A stretch of DNA of 64,000 nt. Origin: Faecalicatena sp. Marseille-Q4148. GTDB lineage: Bacteria > Bacillota > Clostridia > Lachnospirales > Lachnospiraceae. Location: positions 3,050,046-3,114,045 of the forward strand of contig CP073692.1 in NCBI GenBank assembly GCA_018228665.1. Reading direction: 5' to 3'. A program made the position numbers and the translations under genes. Shown here one piece after another: positions 17,768-26,368 of the stretch (its first letter is position 1; the number at the start of each line of letters is the position of its first letter). The notes below the pieces were generated by a model that worked only from the letters and a program-made list of their open reading frames with translations, did no database searches and was not told where the DNA came from.

Positions 17768-18786
17768 AGAAAATTTTGATGATTGGAACCGGAGGAACGA
17801 TTGCTTCCAGACAGACAGATCAGGGACTTGCTCCGGGACTGACGCCGGAAGATCTCATTTCTTATATTCCGGAAGTAGAATCTGTCTGTGAAGTCAGTAC
17901 TGTTCAAATCTGTAATGTGGACAGCACGAATATCACACCGGAACATTGGAAATTGATGACAAAAACCATTGAAGAGAATTACTATAGCTATGACGGATTT
18001 GTAATTTGTCATGGAACGGATACGCTGGCTTACACTGCGGCAGCTCTTTCGTACATGATTCAGAATTCTGCAAAGCCGATTGTCATTACCGGCGCACAAA
18101 AACCTATGAATATGGACGTGACAGATGCTAAGACGAATTTGCTTGACAGTTTTATCTATGCCTCAGATGATGATTCTCAGGATGTGACGATTGTATTTGA
18201 CGGTAAAGTTATTGTTGGAACAAGAGCGAAGAAAGAGAGAGCGAAGAGCTATAATGCATTTTCCAGTATTAATTTTCCGTATCCGGCAGTCATACAGGAT
18301 CACAGAGTTATTCGGTATATTCCGTCAGTACCGTATAAAAAACGGGTAGAATTTTACTATGATATGAAAGACAGCATTTGTGTCATGAAGATGATTCCGG
18401 GAAGTAAACCGGAGATTCTTTCCTACCTATTTGCAAATTATGATTGTATCGTAATTGAAAGCTTTGGAGTGGGCGGCATTCCGGCAACAATTATGGAAGA
18501 ATTCTATCATCAGATGAAAGAATGGCAGCAAAAAGGGAAATATGTTGTGATGGCCACCCAGGTTGCGAATGAAGGAAGTAACATGGAAGTGTATGAGGTT
18601 GGACAGAAGGTAAAGAAAGATTTTGATCTGATCGAAGCTTATGACATGACGCTGGAGGCAGTAATTACGAAAATGATGTGGCTGATGGGAATTCCGGGGC
18701 TGAGCTATCGTCAGGTACAGGAAGCATTTTATCAGACTGTGAATCAGGATATTTTGTTTCCAAGTATTCGGAAGAAATTTTCGTAA
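17764..18786 (+). CDS. ansA: L-asparaginase
   Basis: Type I (cytosolic) asparaginase of 340 residues, converting asparagine to aspartate and ammonia. The first catalytic Thr is Thr12 in GTGGTIAS, and the second Thr with its Asp lies in ICHGTDTLAY. The C-terminal domain has ESFGVGGIP. No signal peptide is present. It is translationally coupled to the prolyl peptidase by a 4-bp overlap. A terminator at 18851 follows. Confidence 0.93.
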   Translation: MKKILMIGTGGTIASRQTDQGLAPGLTPEDLISYIPEVESVCEVSTVQICNVDSTNITPEHWKLMTKTIEENYYSYDGFVICHGTDTLAYTAAALSYMIQNSAKPIVITGAQKPMNMDVTDAKTNLLDSFIYASDDDSQDVTIVFDGKVIVGTRAKKERAKSYNAFSSINFPYPAVIQDHRVIRYIPSVPYKKRVEFYYDMKDSICVMKMIPGSKPEILSYLFANYDCIVIESFGVGGIPATIMEEFYHQMKEWQQKGKYVVMATQVANEGSNMEVYEVGQKVKKDFDLIEAYDMTLEAVITKMMWLMGIPGLSYRQVQEAFYQTVNQDILFPSIRKKFS

Positions 18787-18850
18787 ATCGTATGGAAGCG
18801 GACAAAAACTCTGCTTCAGGTAAAAGTACATATAAATAAGAATAAGAAAA

Positions 18851-18897
18851 AGAACTGACAGAAACAGGTATTGTACGAGCTGTCAGTTCTTTCTTTT
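18851..18897. terminator. Terminator between convergent genes
   Basis: AGAACTGACAG (18851-18861) pairs perfectly with CTGTCAGTTCT (18880-18890), followed by TTCTTTTTTT and preceded by A-rich DNA. It can serve both the asparaginase and the minus-strand methyltransferase gene. Confidence 0.85.
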
Positions 18898-18902
18898 TTT
18901 AT

Positions 18903-19763
18903 TTATTTTGCTTCCCAACGTCCACTGGCACCGCAAGGGAGAACGAGGCCGTTAGAAGAAACCGGAAGTCCGATCTCCTGAGAGGTAACAGTGCCATGAA
19001 ATCTTTTTAATTCGGTTGCAAGCATATAAGTCAGGACAGCCGGAGCAAGTCCTGTTGTGTAAGAGTTAATTAGAAAGAATAAAGGCTCATCGGAAAGAAT
19101 CTTTGTGCAAAGCTTTACGAGAGGATGAATTGCATCCTCAATCTTCCAGATTTCACCTTTTGGACCGCGGCCGTAAGAAGGCGGATCCATGATGATAGCG
19201 TCATAATGATTGCCGCGGCGGATCTCACGCTCTACAAACTTCACACAGTCATCTACAAGCCATCGGATTGGAGCGTCAGACAAACCGGAAGAGGCGGCAT
19301 TTTCTTTTGCCCATCCAACCATACCTTTTGAGGCATCCACATGTGTTACATGAGCGCCGGCCTTTGCTGCGGCTAAAGTTGCGCCGCCGGTATAGGCGAA
19401 AAGATTAAGTACTTTAACAGGACGTCCGGCGTTTCGGATCTTTTCAGAGAACCAGTCCCAGTTTGTCGCCTGTTCCGGGAATAGTCCGGTATGTTTAAAA
19501 CTGAATGGTTTCAGGTTAAATGTCAGTTCTTTATAGTGAATCTGCCACTGCTGAGGAAGATCAAAGAATTCCCATTCGCCGCCGCCTTTCTGACTGCGGT
19601 GATAATGGCCGTTCATGTGCTTCCAACGGCGGTCTGTCTTTGGAGTATCCCAGATGACTTGCGGATCTGGGCGGACGAGAATATAATCGCCCCAGCGTTC
19701 TAATTTTTCACCTTTGGAAGAATCAATCACTTCGTAGTCCTTCCATCCGTCTGCTATCCACAT
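18903..19763 (-). CDS. Class I SAM-dependent RNA methyltransferase, RlmI/K-like
   Basis: Methyltransferase of 286 residues. It has SAM motif I (VLNLFAYTGGATLAAA), an acidic ribose-binding Asp in THVDASKG and the catalytic motif DPPSYGRGPKG. This resembles the C-terminal domain of RlmI and RlmK, which methylate 23S rRNA. The PUA RNA-binding domain seen in RlmI is absent, so the exact target is unknown. The start MWIADGWKDYE lies behind AAAGGAA. Single-gene unit, divergent from the selenium cluster. Confidence 0.85.
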   Translation of the reverse strand: MWIADGWKDYEVIDSSKGEKLERWGDYILVRPDPQVIWDTPKTDRRWKHMNGHYHRSQKGGGEWEFFDLPQQWQIHYKELTFNLKPFSFKHTGLFPEQATNWDWFSEKIRNAGRPVKVLNLFAYTGGATLAAAKAGAHVTHVDASKGMVGWAKENAASSGLSDAPIRWLVDDCVKFVEREIRRGNHYDAIIMDPPSYGRGPKGEIWKIEDAIHPLVKLCTKILSDEPLFFLINSYTTGLAPAVLTYMLATELKRFHGTVTSQEIGLPVSSNGLVLPCGASGRWEAK

Positions 19764-20173
19764 AATTTATAATTCCTTTCTGTAAAACATCTTGTAAATT
19801 CATTTCTTTAATCGTTTCATTATAGCAATTTTTGCAGAAAAAAACAATTCCTCGTGCAGAAATCCCTTGAAATTGCTTCTTGAGAAACAAAAAGAGAAAT
19901 GGAATGAATGTCAAAGATATGAGAAACGTGTGCAGCTTTATCTGGAAGGGAAACATCAATGGGATACAAAAACCGCTGTGATTATGGTCGTGAGGGGAGA
20001 AAAAACTTGATTTTCCCATAATATCCTGCTACACTTAAAAATATGCAGTTATAGATAAATCATATATATATATTATAAAAACCTATAACCGGACTTGTTT
20101 ACCTAATACCCAAACAATGATAGAATATGTCTATAAGTGTAAAAGCTTTTTACGAATGAAAGGTGGGTAATTT
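19764..20173. other. Intergenic region between methyltransferase and selenium cluster
   Basis: This 410-bp stretch holds the divergent promoters. For yedF I see TTTACC (20098-20103), a 17-bp spacer and TAGAAT (20121-20126), then AAGGTGGG before the ATG. From 19798 to 20010 one plus-strand frame stays open for about 70 codons without a usable start and may be a gene remnant (see findings). The T-A alternating run at 20072-20082 is low complexity. I see no tRNA-Sec gene here. Confidence 0.5.
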
Positions 20174-20779
20174 ATGATTACAGTAAATGCGATCGGAGAT
20201 AACTGTCCGATTCCGGTAATTAAAACAAAAAAAGCAATGCAGGCGCTGACAGGACCTGAGACAATTGAAGTATTGGTTGATAATGAAATAGCAGTACAGA
20301 ATGTAACGAAGATGGCTACAGCAAGCGGCGGAAAAGTGACATCAGAAAAAGTTGCAGAGAAAGAATTCAAAGTAACAATTGAGATGGAAGGCGCTCCGGC
20401 AGTTGAGGGCGAGGAAGAAGCTGTATGTACACCGGACAGAAGAGAAAATACGGTTGTTGTGATTTCTTCTGACAGAATGGGAAGCGGTAATGATGAGCTT
20501 GGTAAAGTACTGATCAAAGGATTTATCTTTGCAGTAACACAGCTTGATAAGCTTCCTAAGACAATGCTGTTTTACAATGGAGGCGCAACATTGACTGCAG
20601 AAGGTTCTGATTCTCTGGAAGACTTGAAGCATTTAGAGGCACAGGGCGTAGAGATTCTGACATGCGGTACATGTTTGAATTATTATGGAATGACAGACAA
20701 ACTTCAGGTTGGATCTGTGACGAATATGTATTCAATTGTAGAGAAGATGGCCGGAGCAGACAAGATCATTCAGCCATAA
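20174..20779 (+). CDS. yedF: Selenium metabolism protein YedF
   Basis: Two-domain protein of 201 residues. The N-terminal TusA/SirA-like domain has the CPxP motif CPIPV with Cys11. The C-terminal DsrE-like domain (about 95-201) contains CGTCLNYYGM. This fused form is the selenium-linked YedF seen next to selD in Clostridia, thought to help in selenium handling, though its reaction is unproven. It starts the yedF-selD-selA-selB series. A hairpin follows it at 20812, before selD. Confidence 0.9.
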   Translation: MITVNAIGDNCPIPVIKTKKAMQALTGPETIEVLVDNEIAVQNVTKMATASGGKVTSEKVAEKEFKVTIEMEGAPAVEGEEEAVCTPDRRENTVVVISSDRMGSGNDELGKVLIKGFIFAVTQLDKLPKTMLFYNGGATLTAEGSDSLEDLKHLEAQGVEILTCGTCLNYYGMTDKLQVGSVTNMYSIVEKMAGADKIIQP

Positions 20780-20811
20780 GAGAATTCGCTAGATTTTATA
20801 GAAGTGAACGT

Positions 20812-20847
20812 CAGCGTCGGTTTACCGTTGTATTCCGGCGCTGTTTT
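20812..20847 (+). terminator. Hairpin between yedF and selD, possible attenuator
   Basis: CAGCGTCGG (20812-20820) pairs with CCGGCGCTG (20835-20843, one G-U pair), then TTTTG. It resembles a weak intrinsic terminator inside an otherwise continuous gene series. Confidence 0.5.
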
Positions 20848-20878
20848 GCGAAAAAGAATTTGTGAAGGAGAGAGAGTT

Positions 20879-21925
20879 ATGATTCGCGATGTAAAATTAA
20901 CACATATGACAAAAACAGCAGGATGAGCTGCGAAAGTAGGTCCTGAAACCCTTGCCCAGGTTCTGGGTAAGCTGCCTAAATTTGAAGATGAAAATCTTCT
21001 TGTTGGAATTGAAACTTCGGATGATGCGGCAATCTATAAAGTAACAGATGATATCGCGATGATTCAGACGGTTGACTTCTTTACTCCAATTGTGGATGAT
21101 CCATATATGTTCGGACAGATTGCAGCAGCCAATTCCTTAAGTGATGTCTATGCCATGGGAGGAGTTCCGAAGGTGGCTTTGAATATTGTCGGCTTTCCGA
21201 ATTGTCTTGACCCTTCTATTCTGGGAGATATTTTAAAAGGAGGCGCCGACAAAGTAAAAGAAGCAGGCGCTGTGCTTGTAGGCGGACATACGATTCAGGA
21301 TGATGAACCGAAATACGGTCTTTGTGTATCCGGTTTTGTTCATCCGAAAAAAATCTTCAAGAATTACGGCTGCCGGCCGGGAGATGTGTTAATTCTGACA
21401 AAGCAGATCGGAAACGGAGTTGTGAACACAGCGATCAAAGCTGAGATGGCTTCTGACCGTGCAATCCGGGAAGCTGAGATTGTCATGTCTTCCCTGAATA
21501 GAAAAGCAAAAGAAGTTGTGGATAAATATCATGTGAATGCATGTACAGATATTACAGGATTCGGACTTCTCGGACACTGTGCGGAGATGGCGGTACCAAG
21601 TCATGTAACATTTGAACTCCATGTCAAAGATATCGCTTATTTTGAAGATGCGATTTCTTATGCGAAGATGGGACTTGTGCCGGAGGGAGCTTATAAAAAC
21701 CGTAAACATGCAGGCTCTCATATTGATGTTGGAACAGTGGAAGAGCATTATATTGATCTGCTTTACGATCCGCAGACATCGGGAGGATTGCTGTTAAGTG
21801 TTCCAAAAGAAGAGGCAGATGCAGTGATGGAAGATTTTGAGAAAAAGCATATGGATACAAAAGTATCTATCATAGGACAGGTACTAGAAGAAGAGACAAA
21901 CGGAAAGAATATTCGTTTAGTATAA
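20879..21925 (+). CDS. selD: Selenide, water dikinase (selenophosphate synthetase), selenoprotein
   Basis: Makes selenophosphate from selenide and ATP. The frame from ATG 20879, behind GAAGGAG, contains TGA at 20924-20926 (codon 16) in the context MTKTAG-U-AAKVGPETL. This is exactly where SelD has catalytic Cys or Sec followed by the conserved Lys, so UGA is read as selenocysteine. The rest is intact to 348 residues, with ETSDDAAIY, the DFFTPIVDDPY motif and GGHTIQDDEPKYGL. A SECIS-like hairpin lies at 20951-20971. Annotation starting at the later ATG 21059 would lose the catalytic N-terminus. selA and selB follow. Confidence 0.96.
20951..20971 (+). promoter_or_regulatory. Candidate bacterial SECIS hairpin of selD
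   Basis: CTTGCCCAG pairs with CTGGGTAAG (one G-U pair) around loop GTT, beginning 24 nt after the in-frame TGA. A short stem with G and U in the apical loop at this distance is what SelB recognises in bacterial selenoprotein mRNAs. Confidence 0.75.
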
Positions 21926-21949
21926 GAAAAGAAAGAGTTGGAGAAGGGA

Positions 21950-23356
21950 ATGAACAAAAACTTATTATACCGCAATATCCCTAAAGTGGATGTGTTATTA
22001 GAAGAAGAAAAGATACAGGAACTGATTGAACGTTACAGTTATGATACGGTAATTGAAGCTATTCGTCAGGAGCTTGACAGCCTGCGGGCATTTATTGGTA
22101 AATGTGAGTCAGAAGACGAAGCAAATCACAGATTATCTGTATTGCGGGAGCGGATAGCAGAAAATGTTGCCAGAATGCATCGACCGAATATGCGCAGTGT
22201 AGTAAATGCTACAGGGACGATTCTGCATACCAATCTTGGACGTGCGCCAATCGGAGAAAAACACATGAAACATGTGTTTGAGATTGCTACAGGATATTCC
22301 AATCTGGAATACAGTCTGGAAGAAGGCAAAAGAGGAGAGCGCTATTCTCACTTTGAGAAGCTGCTCTGTAAGCTGACAGGAGCGGAAGCAGCTATGGCTG
22401 TGAATAATAATGCGTCTTCGGTGCTGCTGATTTTAAGTACATTGGGAAAAGGCGGAGAAGTAGTTGTTTCCCGTGGAGAACTCGTGGAAATTGGTGGAAA
22501 ATTCCGGGTTCCGGATGTAATGGAACAAAGCGGTGCGACACTTGTGGAAGTCGGTACTACGAATAAAACACATTATTCCGATTATGAAAATGCAATTACG
22601 GAAGAAACAAAAGCTCTTCTGAAAGTGCATACAAGTAACTATCGGATCGTTGGTTTTACAGAGAACGTATCAATTGCAGAGATGTCCGAAATTGCGAAAG
22701 CCCATGATCTTCCGTTAATTGAAGATATTGGAAGCGGAGTGCTTGTGGATCTGAGTAAATATGGTTTGACATATGAGCCGACAGTACAGGATTCTCTGAA
22801 GAATGGGGCGGATATTGTTTGCTTTAGTGGGGATAAGCTTCTTGGCGGACCGCAGGCAGGAATTATTGTAGGAAAGAAGAAATACATTGATCAGATGAAG
22901 AAGAACCAGCTAACAAGAGCGCTTCGAATCGATAAGTTTACGGCAGCTACACTGGAAGTTGTTCTTCAGGAATATCTCTCTGAAGAGAAAGCAATTAAAA
23001 ATATTCCGGTACTTCGAATGATGACAGAGTCATTTGAAGATGTGGCGAAACGGGCACGCGGATTGAAACGGATGCTGCAGAATGCAGGAATTGACGCTGT
23101 GATTGAGACGGAACACTGTGAGTCACAGATTGGAGGCGGATCCCTTCCGCTAGAACGGATTCCGAGTATGGCGGTAACAATTAAAGCAAATGCGATCACA
23201 ACAGAAGAACTGGAAGAGCGTATGCGCTGTCTTGAAGTTCCGGTGATCGGGCGTACCTTAAATGATAAAATTCTTTTGGATGCAAGAACGCTTGATGCGA
23301 AAGCATGCAAAACAATTGTACAGCAGTTTAAAGAGACGGGAATCTGCAACCGATAG
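21950..23356 (+). CDS. selA: L-seryl-tRNA(Sec) selenium transferase
   Basis: PLP enzyme of 468 residues that converts seryl-tRNA(Sec) to selenocysteinyl-tRNA(Sec) with selenophosphate. It shows the family N-terminus (YRNIPKVDVLL), RSVVNATGTILHTNLGRAP, and the PLP Lys in CFSGDKLLGGPQAGI. ATG 21950 follows GGAGAAGG. An in-frame TTG at 21938 is less likely. It is 24 bp after selD and directly upstream of selB, in the usual order selD-selA-selB. Confidence 0.95.
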   Translation: MNKNLLYRNIPKVDVLLEEEKIQELIERYSYDTVIEAIRQELDSLRAFIGKCESEDEANHRLSVLRERIAENVARMHRPNMRSVVNATGTILHTNLGRAPIGEKHMKHVFEIATGYSNLEYSLEEGKRGERYSHFEKLLCKLTGAEAAMAVNNNASSVLLILSTLGKGGEVVVSRGELVEIGGKFRVPDVMEQSGATLVEVGTTNKTHYSDYENAITEETKALLKVHTSNYRIVGFTENVSIAEMSEIAKAHDLPLIEDIGSGVLVDLSKYGLTYEPTVQDSLKNGADIVCFSGDKLLGGPQAGIIVGKKKYIDQMKKNQLTRALRIDKFTAATLEVVLQEYLSEEKAIKNIPVLRMMTESFEDVAKRARGLKRMLQNAGIDAVIETEHCESQIGGGSLPLERIPSMAVTIKANAITTEELEERMRCLEVPVIGRTLNDKILLDARTLDAKACKTIVQQFKETGICNR

Positions 23357-23400
23357 CGGCAGATCAGCGTCTATTACAGATGAGAGGAACGATAAATCAG

Positions 23401-25317
23401 ATGAAGCATATTATTATCGGAACAGCAGGTCATATTGATCATGGAAAGACAACGCTGATTAAAGCGCTGACCGGGCGCAATACAGACCGGTGGGAAGAAG
23501 AACAACGAAGAGGAATTACGATTGATCTTGGATTTACTTATTTTGATCTTCCATGCGGGGACAGAGTCGGAATCATTGATGTGCCGGGTCATGAGCGTTT
23601 TATTAATAACATGGTAGCCGGTGTTGTTGGGATGGATCTTGTTATGCTTGTTGTAGCAGCGGATGAAGGAATTATGCCGCAGACAAGAGAGCATATGGAT
23701 ATTCTCGGACTGCTTGGAATTGAGAAAAGCATTCTTGTAATTAATAAATGCGATCTTGTAGATGAAGAATGGCTTGAACTTGTAGAAGAAGAGATTAAAG
23801 AAGAATTGGAAGGAACATTTCTTGAACATGCTCCGGTTGTGAAGATTTCAGCTGCGACAGGTCAGGGAATCCCGGAACTGATCAGCACGATTGAAGAGCT
23901 GACCGCAGATGATGTGACAGAAAAAGATACACAGACGATTCCACGGCTTCCGATTGACCGGGCATTTTCCATATCCGGATTTGGAACAATTATTACAGGA
24001 ACATTGCTTTCCGGAACGATTGCGAAAGATACATCGCTGATGATGTATCCGATTGGAAAAGAGTGTAAGATCCGCAGTATCCAGGTACATGGACAGGATG
24101 TAGATAAATGTTATGCAGGACAGAGAGTTGCCATTAATTTGTCAAATGTAAAGAAATCAGAATTAAAACGTGGATGTGTGCTTGCACCGCCAAACAGTAT
24201 GAAAAATACAATGATGCTGGATGTAAAAATGAATGTGCTGCCGTCTTCTATGAGAATTCTGACAAATCACAGCCGTCTGCATCTGTTTACAGGAACGAGT
24301 GAGATTCTCTGTCGTGCGATTTTGCTCGATCAGGAGGAGTTAGGACCTGGAGAGAGCGGTTATGTGCAGCTTCGTCTGGAAGAAGAAATTGCTGTCAGAC
24401 GAGGGGATAAATTCGTGGTACGCTTTTATTCACCGATGGAAACAATCGGAGGCGGTATGATACTGGAGCCAAATCCGGAGAAGAAAAAACGTTTCCAGGA
24501 AGACGCAATTGAAGAATTAAAGCAGAAAGAATCAGGTTCTTCAGCAGATGTTATTGCGCTTCATGCGAAGCAGCATGGAGATACGATGGTAACGCTCCAG
24601 GAGCTGGCAAAACTGACAGCACTTTCCATTGAAGAAGTGACGGAAGATGTTGAGGAATTAAAAGCAGAGGGAACGGTCTATACATTTGCGATGAAGAAAG
24701 ATATTTATGTATGGCACCGGTCAGATGAAGTAGCGGGAACAGAAAAGATTCTCGGAACACTTGCAGAATATCATAAGAAATATCCGTATCGTCCTGGAAT
24801 GAAAAAAGCAGAGATCCATATGACATTCTTCAAAAAGATTAAACAGAATGTATTTGATCTTTATATCGATATGTTGGCGGAGCAGGAGACTGTCAGACGT
24901 CATCAGGAGTTCTTGAGCCTGCCAACTTTTGAGATTCAAAAGGATGCAACGTATCAGAAAGCAGAGAAAATTATTTGCGATACATTCCAACAGGCAGCAT
25001 ATGATTTTGCAAAATTTTCTGAAATTGATTTCAAAGGAATCGACAGGGGCACTGCCGATGACATTATCATGGGAATGGTAGAGCGTCAGGAAGTAGTGAA
25101 ACTGGCGGAGGATATGTATACGCTTTCGTCATTTGTGGAAAACGCAAAAGAAAAGATCATTGAGCGTCTGAAGGAAAACGGCGGTGTGATTACAATTGCA
25201 GAAGTGCGGGATATGTTTGGTACGAGCCGCAAAAGTGCAAAACCGCTTTTAGAATATATGGACAGCATTAAAGTAACGAAGAAAACCGGTGGAGAAAGTG
25301 AGAGGGTGGCATACTAA
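23401..25317 (+). CDS. selB: Selenocysteine-specific elongation factor SelB
   Basis: GTPase of 638 residues that delivers Sec-tRNA to UGA codons flagged by a SECIS. The GTPase domain has GTAGHIDHGKTTL, DVPGHERFINNM and NKCD. Domains II and III follow, and the C-terminal region (about 390-638) contains winged helices that bind the SECIS. ATG 23401 is used because MKHIIIGTAGHIDHGK is the family start. Its stop overlaps the LysR gene start (TAATG), so regulator synthesis is coupled to selB. Confidence 0.95.
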   Translation: MKHIIIGTAGHIDHGKTTLIKALTGRNTDRWEEEQRRGITIDLGFTYFDLPCGDRVGIIDVPGHERFINNMVAGVVGMDLVMLVVAADEGIMPQTREHMDILGLLGIEKSILVINKCDLVDEEWLELVEEEIKEELEGTFLEHAPVVKISAATGQGIPELISTIEELTADDVTEKDTQTIPRLPIDRAFSISGFGTIITGTLLSGTIAKDTSLMMYPIGKECKIRSIQVHGQDVDKCYAGQRVAINLSNVKKSELKRGCVLAPPNSMKNTMMLDVKMNVLPSSMRILTNHSRLHLFTGTSEILCRAILLDQEELGPGESGYVQLRLEEEIAVRRGDKFVVRFYSPMETIGGGMILEPNPEKKKRFQEDAIEELKQKESGSSADVIALHAKQHGDTMVTLQELAKLTALSIEEVTEDVEELKAEGTVYTFAMKKDIYVWHRSDEVAGTEKILGTLAEYHKKYPYRPGMKKAEIHMTFFKKIKQNVFDLYIDMLAEQETVRRHQEFLSLPTFEIQKDATYQKAEKIICDTFQQAAYDFAKFSEIDFKGIDRGTADDIIMGMVERQEVVKLAEDMYTLSSFVENAKEKIIERLKENGGVITIAEVRDMFGTSRKSAKPLLEYMDSIKVTKKTGGESERVAY

Positions 25318-26225
25318 TGAATTTGAAGCAGTTAGAGGCGTTTGTGCAGGTGGCGCAAAGCGGAAGCTTTTCAAAGGCCGCAAAGCAATTGTACCTGACA
25401 CAGCCGACTGTCAGCGCGCATATTTCTTCTCTGGAGAAAGAGCTGGATGCGAGGCTGTTTGTGAGAAATACAAAGGAAGTAAGCCTTTCCGAAGACGGAA
25501 AAACATTATACAATTATGCAAAACAGATTATTGATCTGGAACACAAAATAGAAGAAACGTTCTGTGCAGACCAACAGGAAGAGAAGCAGGAAATTACAAT
25601 TGCAGCATCGACCATTCCGGCGCAGTATCTTCTTCCGAAGATTCTGGCCAGATTTGTGGAAAAGTATCCGGAAGAGCAATTTCGGATTATTGAGACAGAC
25701 AGCAGTCAGGTAGTAGAGCAGATTATTAAGCGGAGTGTTGATATCGGCTTTACCGGTACGGTGCTTGAGAAGAAACATTGTAAATATATTCCGTTTTATC
25801 GAGATGAACTTGTAGTCATTACTCCAAATACGGAGAAATACCGCAAAATTCAGGAAGAAGAGCAGGATTTCAGGTGGCTGCAAAATGAAGCGTTGATTTT
25901 AAGAGAAGAGGGTTCCGGAACGAGAAAAGAGGCGGCTAAACAGTTAAGGCAGCTTGGAATTGAACTGGATAGATTAAATATTGTGGCAAGTATTGGAAAT
26001 CAGGAAACAATTAAAAAATCTGTACAGAATGGGATTGCGATTTCCATTATTTCCCGTCTTGCTGCGGAAGAAGAAACAAATTCAGGAAAATTATTGAGTT
26101 TTCCGATTCCGTCAAAAGATGGAGGAAGGGATCTGAATGTTGTATACAACAGAAACTTTCATTTAACTCATTCAGCGGAACGGTTTATCAAGATTGTAAA
26201 AGAAATCTATACAAAGAAAAAATAG
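25317..26225 (+). CDS. LysR-type regulator in selenium cluster
   Basis: LysR-family regulator of 302 residues. The N-terminal helix-turn-helix is MNLKQLEAFVQVAQSGSFSKAAKQLYLTQPTVSAHI in pattern, and the effector-binding domain starts near residue 90 (ITIAASTIPAQYLLPKIL). It overlaps selB by one base and is followed by a cysteine desulfurase and YedE. I associate it with the selenium-linked LysR subgroup that occurs in such clusters. The effector (selenium or sulfur compound) is unknown. Confidence 0.88.
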   Translation: MNLKQLEAFVQVAQSGSFSKAAKQLYLTQPTVSAHISSLEKELDARLFVRNTKEVSLSEDGKTLYNYAKQIIDLEHKIEETFCADQQEEKQEITIAASTIPAQYLLPKILARFVEKYPEEQFRIIETDSSQVVEQIIKRSVDIGFTGTVLEKKHCKYIPFYRDELVVITPNTEKYRKIQEEEQDFRWLQNEALILREEGSGTRKEAAKQLRQLGIELDRLNIVASIGNQETIKKSVQNGIAISIISRLAAEEETNSGKLLSFPIPSKDGGRDLNVVYNRNFHLTHSAERFIKIVKEIYTKKK

Positions 26226-26233
26226 GCGATGAG

Positions 26234-26278
26234 AAAGAAATGCGTTTTATAGTTTTTATCTATAAGGCGCATTTCTTT
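26234..26278 (+). terminator. Hairpin terminator after LysR gene
   Basis: AAAGAAATGCG (26234-26244) pairs with CGCATTTCTTT (26268-26278), with inner TTATA/TATAA pairing. The tail is only moderately T-rich. It divides the cluster into two transcripts or attenuates the downstream genes. Confidence 0.65.
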
Positions 26279-26368
26279 ATTGTTCTTTTCTATTAGACTA
26301 AGCTATGGAAAGAGGCTATACTTGAATGGAAGAAGTTATAGAAAATTAATGATATACGAGGGATGAAC

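Noticed and set aside
19723..20019. Minus-strand frame extending upstream of the methyltransferase
   Set aside because: Starts with low-complexity Phe/His/Leu codons in an AT-rich intergenic region and overlaps the methyltransferase start out of frame.
20072..20082. Alternating T-A run upstream of yedF as a possible regulatory repeat
   Set aside because: Simple low-complexity sequence without any motif structure.
26226..26362. Possible tRNA-Sec in the gap after the LysR gene
   Set aside because: The hairpin there is a single terminator-type stem with no tRNA arms and no TTCGA loop.
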